A stretch of 9,274 nt of DNA from positions 1-9,274 of the forward strand of contig CAMPIF010000139.1 of assembly GCA_946886245.1 (NCBI GenBank), given 5' to 3'. Below, in pieces: positions 1-5,288 of this stretch (its first letter is position 1; each line of letters starts with the position of its first letter). The stretch comes from Ectopseudomonas composti. GTDB lineage: Bacteria; Pseudomonadota; Gammaproteobacteria; Pseudomonadales; Pseudomonadaceae. The position numbers and the translations under genes were made by a program. Under the pieces are notes generated by a model that had not been told where the DNA came from, made no database searches, and was given only the letters and a program-made list of their open reading frames with translations.

Positions 1-1011
1 TATGACGAGGAAGAATCGCGCATCAACGACTTCTCGATGCGCGAGGACATCAACGCCGCCTACCTGATGAACAGCGTCGATATCGACGACTGGCGCTTTA
101 TCGCCGGCATGCGCTACGAGGGCACCGAGTTCGAGGCCAAGGGCACCGGCCTACGCGACGATGCCTACGAGGCGATCACCAGCCGCAAGCGCTACGACCA
201 CTGGCTGCCGGGCTTGCACGCACGCTATCAGCTCGATGCCAGCACGCAGATCCGCGCCGCCTGGACCAACTCGGTGGTGCGCCCGACCTTCGGCCAGCTG
301 GCGCCAGGCTTCGTCATTGACGGTGACGAGGCCAGTTTCGGCAACCCCAACCTCAAGCCGCTGGAGTCGAGCAACTTCGACCTCGGTATCGAGCGCTATC
401 TGGGCCGCGCCGGGGTAGTCTCGGCCTTCGCCTTCTACAAGGATATCGACAATTTCGTCTATGCCACGGACCTGGCCGGCAGCGGCGCCTGGGCCGATTT
501 CAGCGAGGCCAATACCTTCGCCAACGGCACCAGCGCCAAACTCTACGGCATCGAGCTGGCCTACTCGCAGAAGTTCGAGTGGCTGCCGGCACCCTGGAAC
601 GGCCTGCTGCTGGGCGCCAACGCCACCTTCAGCCGTTCCGATGCGCGCATCGAAGGCCAGGGCAGCCAGCGCAGCATCGACCTGCCGAACCAGTCCGACC
701 AGGTCGGCAACCTGACCCTGGGCTGGGAGAACGACAAGCTCAGCCTGCGCCTGGCGGCCAACTACAAATCCAGGTACCTGGCGGAGGTGGCGGCGGTGGA
801 CGACAAGGCCCATGACCTCTATGCCGATGCTCAGCTGTTCGTCGATTTCAGCGCCGGGTACTTCCTCAGCGACAACCTGCAGCTCAAGTTCGAGGCGCAG
901 AACATCACGGACGAGTCTTATTACCTCTATACCGGCAACCGTCGCTACAACTCCCAGTACGAGGAATACGGCCCGACCTACAAGCTCGGCCTGACCTTTA
1001 CCCACTTCTAA
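1..1011 (+). CDS. TonB-dependent outer-membrane receptor, C-terminal part (5' end outside window)
   Basis: The frame is open from the first base, so this is the last 336 residues of a longer gene; the Met at 37 is internal. The visible part is the distal half of a TonB-dependent receptor beta-barrel: alternating polar/aromatic strands, the typical GNPNLKPLESSNFDLGIERY segment (bases 340-399), a late NITDESYY strand (901-930), and the ending YKLGLTFTHF with a terminal Phe, as expected for the signal read by the outer-membrane barrel assembly machinery. The final stretch with SQYEEYGPTYKLGL resembles the Xanthomonas/Caulobacter-type receptor subfamily (TIGR01782-like), judged by eye. The plug and TonB box lie outside the window, so substrate and signalling type cannot be read directly. 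The phytase 62 bp downstream suggests phytate or inositol phosphates as ligand (inference). Family assignment is firm; substrate is tentative. Confidence 0.93.
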   Translation, partial: YDEEESRINDFSMREDINAAYLMNSVDIDDWRFIAGMRYEGTEFEAKGTGLRDDAYEAITSRKRYDHWLPGLHARYQLDASTQIRAAWTNSVVRPTFGQLAPGFVIDGDEASFGNPNLKPLESSNFDLGIERYLGRAGVVSAFAFYKDIDNFVYATDLAGSGAWADFSEANTFANGTSAKLYGIELAYSQKFEWLPAPWNGLLLGANATFSRSDARIEGQGSQRSIDLPNQSDQVGNLTLGWENDKLSLRLAANYKSRYLAEVAAVDDKAHDLYADAQLFVDFSAGYFLSDNLQLKFEAQNITDESYYLYTGNRRYNSQYEEYGPTYKLGLTFTHF

Positions 1012-1018
1012 AATCTCT

Positions 1019-1048
1019 GCCCTGCGCGCCCGCCGGGCAGCGCAGGGC
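1019..1048. repeat. Intercistronic hairpin between receptor and phytase genes
   Basis: GCCCTGCGC (1019-1027) and GCGCAGGGC (1040-1048) form a perfect 9-bp stem. The 12-base loop contains a second inverted pair, GCCC (1028-1031) and GGGC (1035-1038). No T run follows, so it is not a standard intrinsic terminator. It lies 8 bases after the receptor stop and 25 bases before the phytase start. It could be an mRNA-stabilising or attenuating element within an operon, or a dispersed palindrome. Confidence 0.6.
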
Positions 1049-1073
1049 GACCCGTACAAGGATCGCCCCTGTA

Positions 1074-3035
1074 ATGAACCGTGTTTTCTCTCCCACCCCC
1101 CTGGCTCTCGCTCTGCTCGCCAGTGTCCTGGCCCTCGCTGGTTGTGAGCCACAGGCGCCGGCCACCCAGGCCCAGCCCGCTGCGGTCGAGACTGCGCCTC
1201 TGGCACCACAGGCCTGGCAGCCTGCCACCGAGATTGCCATCGAAGACCTGCAACTGCTGACCGACACCACGTTCTGGCCGGGTGCGCGCTACCTGCTCAG
1301 CAGCGAGAAGCAGGGCCTCTACCTGCTCGATGAACAGGGCGCCCAACTGGCTCATCTGCCCGGTCGCTTCGGCGCCCTGGATCAGCGCGTCGATGCCGAG
1401 GGCCTGCTACTGGCCAGTGTCGACATCGACCGTCAGCAGCCCGTGCTGGTGGCGCTGCGCGGTGCCGAGCGGCGCTGGGGCGCGCCGGTGTATCTGCCGC
1501 GCGCCAGCTTCAAGATGGACGGCCTGTGCCTGTCGCGCGACGAGGCCGACAACCAGTTCCTGTTCCTGGTCGGCGAAGAGGGAATGGGCGAACAGTGGTT
1601 GGTGGCCCAGGGCCTGCAGCCGCTGGCCGGCGGCAGGCTCAGGCGCCGCACCAGGCGCGGCTCGGCCAGCGAGCATTGCCGCGTCGATGACGCTGCCGAG
1701 CTGCTCTACGTAAACGAGGAAAACGTCGGCTTGTGGGCCTACGCCGCCCACGCCGAGGCCGACCTGATCCGCCAGCCGGTGGGCCTGCGTCAGCCGTTCG
1801 GTGATATCGCCGAGGCCATGGGCAGCATGGCCGTGATTCCCGCTGGCGTGCTTGCCCTCGACCCCGAGGCCGGCGTGCTGCACCGCTACAGTCGCCAGGA
1901 CAAAGGCTGGCGCGCCGAGACGCCGCTGCCGCTGACCGGGCTGGATGAGCCGGAGCGCCTCGGTGCGCGGGTGGTCGAGGGTGGCCTGCAATTGCTGATC
2001 GGCGACGACCGTGGCCTGCACCGTGCTCAGCTCGACTGGCTGCCGGAGCCACTGGCGCCGATCAGAGCGCTACCGGTGCTGACGTCGCTGGTTCAGACCG
2101 ACGAGGTACCAAGCCTGGGCGACGCCGCCGACGACCCGGCGATCTGGCTGCACCCGGATGAGCCGAGCCGCAGTCGTGTGCTGGGCACCGACAAGCAGGG
2201 CGGCCTGCTGGTCTACGACCTGCAGGGCAAGCAGTTGCAGGACCTGCGTGTTGGCCGCGTCAACAACGTCGACCTGCGCCCGGGCTTTCGCCTCGGCAGT
2301 GCCACGGTGGACCTGGCCGTAGCCAGCCATCGCGACAACAACGCCCTGCAGTTCTTCGCCATCGACCGCGCCAGTGGCGAGCTCAGCGATCTTGGCCAGG
2401 CGCCGACCACCCTGACCGATATCTACGGCTTGTGCCTGTTCCAGGAGCCCGATGGCGCCGTCCATGCCATAGCCAACGACAAGGACGGCACCTTCCTGCA
2501 GTACCGCCTGGACGGTTCCAGCGGCCGTGTGCAGGCCACGCTGGCGCGCCAGTTCAAGGTCGCCAGCCAGCCGGAAGGCTGCGTCGCCGATGACCGTAAT
2601 CAGCGCCTGTTCGTCGGCGAGGAGGACGTCGCGGTGTGGGCTCTCGATGCTCGCGCCGAGGCAGCGGCCGAGCTGCAGCAGGTGATCAGCGTCGGCGATG
2701 TGGTGCACGCCGATATCGAGGGTTTGGCCTTTTACCAGGGCGAGCAGCGCGACTACCTGGTGATCTCCAGTCAGGGCAACGACAGCTACGTGGTGCTCGA
2801 CGGCCAGGCGCCCTATGCGGTGCGCGGCGCCTTCCGTATCGGTCTGGATGCAGAGCGCGGCATCGACGGTGTGTCGGAGACCGATGGCCTGGAGGTGACC
2901 TCGGCCAACCTCGGTGGCCCCTGGAGCCAGGGGATGCTGGTGGTGCAGGACGGCCGCAAGCGCATGCCAGAAGGCCGGCAGAACTACAAGTACCTGCCCT
3001 GGCGCGCAGTGGCCGAGGCCCTGGGCCTGGAATAA
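1074..3035 (+). CDS. Two-domain beta-propeller phytase (3-phytase family), predicted outer-membrane lipoprotein
   Basis: This 653-residue protein should hydrolyse phytate (inositol hexakisphosphate) to lower inositol phosphates and phosphate in a calcium-dependent way, as known for beta-propeller phytases. Residues 1-24 are a lipoprotein signal with lipobox LAGC (Cys24); Glu at +2 rather than Asp favours outer-membrane sorting. Residues about 335-653 form the catalytic domain: DDPAIWLHP (353-361), GTDKQGGLLVYDL (371-383), NNVDLR (397-402), ASHRDNN (417-423), EGCVADD (501-507), GEEDVAVW (515-522), DIEGLAFY (547-554), ISSQGNDSY (564-572), SETDGLEV (601-608), VVQDG (623-627). Residues about 45-330 form a second, degenerate propeller domain: HCRVDD and NEENVGLWAY (201-223) mirror EGCVADD and GEEDVAVW, but no DDPAIW motif is present. 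Single-domain family members are roughly half this length. AAGGA at 1058-1062 supports this start. The gene follows the receptor gene and is probably co-transcribed with it. The family call is very secure; the phytate substrate is inferred from the family. Confidence 0.94.
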   Translation: MNRVFSPTPLALALLASVLALAGCEPQAPATQAQPAAVETAPLAPQAWQPATEIAIEDLQLLTDTTFWPGARYLLSSEKQGLYLLDEQGAQLAHLPGRFGALDQRVDAEGLLLASVDIDRQQPVLVALRGAERRWGAPVYLPRASFKMDGLCLSRDEADNQFLFLVGEEGMGEQWLVAQGLQPLAGGRLRRRTRRGSASEHCRVDDAAELLYVNEENVGLWAYAAHAEADLIRQPVGLRQPFGDIAEAMGSMAVIPAGVLALDPEAGVLHRYSRQDKGWRAETPLPLTGLDEPERLGARVVEGGLQLLIGDDRGLHRAQLDWLPEPLAPIRALPVLTSLVQTDEVPSLGDAADDPAIWLHPDEPSRSRVLGTDKQGGLLVYDLQGKQLQDLRVGRVNNVDLRPGFRLGSATVDLAVASHRDNNALQFFAIDRASGELSDLGQAPTTLTDIYGLCLFQEPDGAVHAIANDKDGTFLQYRLDGSSGRVQATLARQFKVASQPEGCVADDRNQRLFVGEEDVAVWALDARAEAAAELQQVISVGDVVHADIEGLAFYQGEQRDYLVISSQGNDSYVVLDGQAPYAVRGAFRIGLDAERGIDGVSETDGLEVTSANLGGPWSQGMLVVQDGRKRMPEGRQNYKYLPWRAVAEALGLE

Positions 3036-3047
3036 CCGCGTTTCACG

Positions 3048-3064
3048 GCCGGATTTCGTCCGGC
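3048..3064. repeat. Short hairpin after phytase, possible weak terminator
   Basis: GCCGGA (3048-3053) and TCCGGC (3059-3064) pair across a 5-base loop, 12 bases after the phytase stop. There is no T run after it, so termination is uncertain. A similar CCGGA-N5-TCCGG hairpin lies before the PhoX gene at 5246-5262. Confidence 0.5.
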
Positions 3065-3079
3065 TAGGGGCGTTCGTAG

Positions 3080-3111
3080 GGCGGACTCAGGAGCGCAGCG
3101 AACAGTCCGCC
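3080..3111. repeat. Inverted repeat, Pseudomonas-type intergenic palindrome
   Basis: GGCGGACT (3080-3087) and AGTCCGCC (3104-3111) are perfect 8-bp arms around a 16-base centre, preceded by GTAG. The GTAGGGCGGA...TCCGCC pattern looks like the dispersed palindromes found between genes in many Pseudomonas genomes. That is recognition by eye; copy number elsewhere in the genome is unknown. Confidence 0.55.
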
Positions 3112-3147
3112 GCAGCGAAGCACCGGGCGCTACAGACGGGGCGCAAA

Positions 3148-3173
3148 GCTCGCGGCTAAAGCCCCTCCCACGG
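3148..3173. repeat. REP-like element (partial)
   Basis: The segment contains GCGGCTAAAGCCCCTCCCAC, close to the GCGGCTAAAGCCGCTCC core of Pseudomonas REP sequences. GGCT (3154-3157) and AGCC (3160-3163) form the small internal palindrome. It lies with other palindromes in the 218-bp gap 3036-3253. The gap contains no gene that I can support, and I see no convincing sigma70 promoter in it. Confidence 0.5.
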
Positions 3174-3210
3174 CAGCGGGGCAATTTCGCCGGTAACCGC
3201 AATAGAGATG

Positions 3211-3234
3211 GCGCCCGCCACCCATGGCGGGCGC
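3211..3234. repeat. Strong hairpin immediately upstream of the TolQ-like gene's ribosome binding site
   Basis: GCGCCCGCCA (3211-3220) and TGGCGGGCGC (3225-3234) form a perfect 10-bp GC-rich stem with a CCCA loop. The AAGGAG ribosome binding site starts 8 bases later, at 3242. No T run follows. In mRNA it would sit just 5' of the translation start, where it could protect or process the transcript or influence initiation (inference). Confidence 0.6.
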
Positions 3235-3241
3235 AGCAAGC

Positions 3242-3247
3242 AAGGAG
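3242..3247 (+). promoter_or_regulatory. Ribosome binding site fixing the TolQ-like start
   Basis: AAGGAG lies 6 bases before the ATG at 3254. This favours that start over the in-frame ATG at 3224, which would place the hairpin 3211-3234 across the initiation region and add ten residues not typical of the family. Confidence 0.7.
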
Positions 3248-3253
3248 TCGAAG

Positions 3254-3964
3254 ATGCACAGTTCACTCGAACAGATGACCGTCTGGAGCCTGGTCAGCGA
3301 GGCCAGCCTGCTGGTGCAGGCAGTGATGCTCAGCCTGGTGCTGGCGTCGCTGGCCAGCTGGTATTTGATCGTTCAGCGCAGCGCCGTGCTGCGCCGCAGC
3401 GAGCGTGAGGCGCGGAGCTTCCTGCAGCGCTTTCGCGGCACCGCCGACCTGGCCCAGTTGCAGCGCGAATGCGGCGCCGAGGTGGATCAGGATGCAGGCC
3501 TGCAGCAGTTGTTCCAGGCCGGTTACCGCGAGTACCAGCATCTGCAGCTGGAGCCGGGCGTCGCCAGCGAGGCGGTGGTCGAGAGCGTCGAGCGCAGCCT
3601 GCTGGTGGCCATCGCCGAACAGGAAGAACGTCTCGAAAAGGGCCTGCCGCTGCTCGCCACGGTGGGTTCGGTGAGCCCCTATGTAGGCCTGTTCGGCACC
3701 GTCTGGGGCATCATGAATTCCTTCATCGGTCTGTCCCAGGTGCAGCAGGCGACCCTCTCCACCGTCGCACCGGGCATTGCCGAGGCGCTGATCGCCACCG
3801 CCATCGGCCTGTTCGCGGCGATTCCCGCAGTGATCGCCTACAACCGCTTCTCCGCTCGGGTAGCCAGCCTCGGCGCGCGCTACTACGGCTTTGGCAACGA
3901 GTTGCAGGGGCGCCTGCAGCGCAAGCTGCACGCCGGTAGCGGCCGCATCGCCGCGGCGGCCTGA
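3254..3964 (+). CDS. TolQ/ExbB-family inner-membrane proton channel subunit (TolQ-like)
   Basis: The 236-residue protein belongs to the MotA/TolQ/ExbB family: an inner-membrane pentamer that uses the proton gradient with a TolR/ExbD partner to move a TolA/TonB transducer. Three membrane segments are visible (about 16-38, 132-155, 170-195). The signature GSVSPYVGLFGTVWGIM (138-154) and APGIAEALIATAIGLFAAIP (172-191) carry Thr149, Glu177 and Thr182, the conserved channel residues of ExbB/TolQ. Close resemblance to E. coli TolQ over the last two segments makes it TolQ-like rather than ExbB-like. The start at 3254 has a good ribosome binding site. TolR-like and TonB-like genes follow, but no TolB or Pal gene, and it sits between phytase and PhoX, so I infer a dedicated motor for the upstream receptor rather than the housekeeping Tol-Pal system. 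Confidence 0.92.
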   Translation: MHSSLEQMTVWSLVSEASLLVQAVMLSLVLASLASWYLIVQRSAVLRRSEREARSFLQRFRGTADLAQLQRECGAEVDQDAGLQQLFQAGYREYQHLQLEPGVASEAVVESVERSLLVAIAEQEERLEKGLPLLATVGSVSPYVGLFGTVWGIMNSFIGLSQVQQATLSTVAPGIAEALIATAIGLFAAIPAVIAYNRFSARVASLGARYYGFGNELQGRLQRKLHAGSGRIAAAA

Positions 3965-3974
3965 GGGGAAAACC

Positions 3975-4424
3975 ATGCGCAGGCCACAGAGCAAGCACGG
4001 CCCCAAGGCCGAGATGAACGTGGTGCCCTACATCGACGTGATGCTTGTGCTGCTGGTGATCTTCATGGTCACCGCGCCCATGCTCACACAGGGGGTGCAG
4101 ATCGAGTTGCCCAAGGTCGCCGCCGAGGCGCTGCCCAGTGATAACCAGCAGCGCATCCTGACCCTCTCGGTGCAGGCCGACGGCAGCTACTACTGGAACC
4201 TCGGCAGCGAACTGGACACCGAACTGGGCGCGGCCAGCGAGCAGGCGGTGGACCTGGAGGTGATGAGTGCGCGGGTGGCGCAACTGGTCGCCGAGGATGG
4301 CGATACCCAGGTGTATATCCGCGCCGACCAGGCTGCCGACTATGCCAGCGTGGTGGCCGGCATCGCCGCCTTGCAGCGGGGCGGGGTGAGCAGCCTGGGG
4401 CTGGTCACCGAGGCCCCGCAATGA
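3975..4424 (+). CDS. TolR/ExbD-family motor subunit (TolR-like)
   Basis: This is a 149-residue single-pass inner-membrane protein. A short basic cytoplasmic start (MRRPQSKHGPKAE) precedes a membrane segment at about 16-36, with NVVPYIDVMLVLLVIFMVTA holding Asp21, the conserved protonatable Asp of TolR/ExbD. The periplasmic domain follows, and the ending GGVSSLGLVTEAPQ matches the TolR pattern of a GV-S-GL-T close. ATG 3975 is chosen because GAGGGGAA (3963-3970) lies just upstream and the protein then has the usual family length. The gene starts 10 bases after the TolQ-like stop and overlaps the next gene by 4 bases, so the three are almost certainly translated together. It should pair with the upstream channel subunit to convert proton flow into movement of the transducer. 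Confidence 0.92.
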   Translation: MRRPQSKHGPKAEMNVVPYIDVMLVLLVIFMVTAPMLTQGVQIELPKVAAEALPSDNQQRILTLSVQADGSYYWNLGSELDTELGAASEQAVDLEVMSARVAQLVAEDGDTQVYIRADQAADYASVVAGIAALQRGGVSSLGLVTEAPQ

Positions 4425-5221
4425 GCAGCCTGGCCATGCCCGCCGCGCAGGACTCTCGACCGCTGGCCTTGCCTTCGTTGCACTGGCGCAGGCGCTGCAC
4501 TGCCCTGGGCGTGACCCTCGCCCTGCACCTGGGGCTGGGCGCGTTGTTGCTGACTCATTGGCAGGTTGCCGAGCCACCGGCGCCGCTGGTCAGCACGGTG
4601 CAGTTGCAACTGTTGACGCTGGCTCCACCCGCTGTGCCAGAACCGCCTGCGGCGATCCCCGAACCGCCGCAGCCGGTGACGCCGGCGCAGCCCGATCCGG
4701 CCATCGAGCAGCAGCGCCTGGAGCAGGCTGCCCTGGCGCGCAAACGCGCCGAGCAGCAGCGCCTTGAACAGGAGCAGCAACGCCAGCGTGAGACGCAGCG
4801 GCGCGAGCAGGAGCGCCAGCGCCGCGAGGCCGAGGTGCGCGAGCAACTGGAGCAGCAGCGCCTGGCCGAGCAGCGTGAACAGGCCGAGCGTCAGCAGGCG
4901 GCGGCCGCAGCGGCCGAACACGCGCGCCAGGCGGAAGCGGCTGCAGCCGCCAGTCGCGAGTTCCTGCCCATCGCCAAGCAGGCCCCAGCCTATCCGCAGC
5001 GCGCCCTGGACAAAGGCCTCGAAGGACAGTGCACGGTGCGCTACCGGGTCAACGAGCAGGGTCGGGTGGAGAACCCCGAGGCCGAGCCTGACTGTCATCC
5101 GTTGTTCGTCCGTCCCTCGCTGAACGCGGCGAAGAGCTTCCGCTACCAGCCGCGTGTGGTCGACGGCCGCGCCGTGGCGGTTGCCAACGTGAGAAACACC
5201 TTTACCTACCGCATCGAATAA
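4421..5221 (+). CDS. TonB-family energy transducer with TolA-like coiled-coil stalk
   Basis: The 266-residue protein has four parts. A basic N-terminus leads to one membrane segment (about 29-47) with Thr32-x3-His36, matching the Ser-x3-His spacing of TonB/TolA anchors. A Pro-rich section follows (about 69-94, PEPPAAIPEPPQPV). Then comes a long Gln/Glu/Arg/Ala-rich predicted coiled coil (about 95-178), as in TolA. The last part is a TonB C-terminal domain (about 182-266): YPQRALDKGLEGQCTVRYRV, GRVENPEAE, then AAKSFRYQP. Cys204 and Cys225 in this domain could form a periplasmic disulfide. It should span the periplasm and contact the TonB box of an outer-membrane receptor, most likely the one at 1-1011 (inference). 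The start overlaps the TolR-like stop (ATGA), with GAGG at 4410-4413. Automated tools may call it TolA because of the stalk; the C-terminal domain argues for TonB. Confidence 0.9.
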   Translation: MSSLAMPAAQDSRPLALPSLHWRRRCTALGVTLALHLGLGALLLTHWQVAEPPAPLVSTVQLQLLTLAPPAVPEPPAAIPEPPQPVTPAQPDPAIEQQRLEQAALARKRAEQQRLEQEQQRQRETQRREQERQRREAEVREQLEQQRLAEQREQAERQQAAAAAAEHARQAEAAAAASREFLPIAKQAPAYPQRALDKGLEGQCTVRYRVNEQGRVENPEAEPDCHPLFVRPSLNAAKSFRYQPRVVDGRAVAVANVRNTFTYRIE

Positions 5222-5245
5222 CGCTGCTCCTCAATTCATCCCTAG

Positions 5246-5262
5246 CCCGGATGCCCTCCGGG
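5246..5262. repeat. Short hairpin between tonB-like and phoX genes
   Basis: CCCGGA (5246-5251) and TCCGGG (5257-5262) pair across a 5-base loop in the 67-bp gap. No T run follows. No clear promoter or Pho box is visible in the gap, so PhoX is probably read from the upstream transcript (inference). Confidence 0.5.
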
Positions 5263-5288
5263 AACACCAGCCAGCACAGAGACGCTCG

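Noticed and set aside
37..39. ATG at 37 as the start of the receptor gene
   Set aside because: The frame is open to base 1 and the protein lacks the signal peptide, TonB box and plug domain, so the real start is outside the window.
151..1209. Long - strand open frame (352 codons) opposite the receptor gene
   Set aside because: It crosses the receptor stop and the phytase start, has low-complexity composition and no recognisable motif; a shadow of the real + strand genes.
3224..3253. Upstream in-frame ATG (3224) for the TolQ-like gene
   Set aside because: It sits inside the hairpin 3211-3234, has no ribosome site, and adds ten atypical residues; ATG 3254 has AAGGAG at proper spacing.
3263..4006. 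- strand open frame opposite the TolQ-like gene
   Set aside because: The + strand protein has the full TolQ/ExbB signature; the antisense frame has no domain and follows from codon bias.
5092..5110. CTGTCAT at 5092-5098 as a Pho box for phoX
   Set aside because: Only one half-site matches; the second repeat 11 bases later (TGTTCGT) is poor. It lies inside the tonB-like coding sequence, about 190 bp before phoX. I saw no better Pho box in the window; the promoter of the locus probably lies left of position 1.
3254..5221. Housekeeping tolQRA cluster
   Set aside because: The third protein ends in a TonB-type domain, tolB and pal are absent downstream, and the flanking genes are phytase and PhoX.
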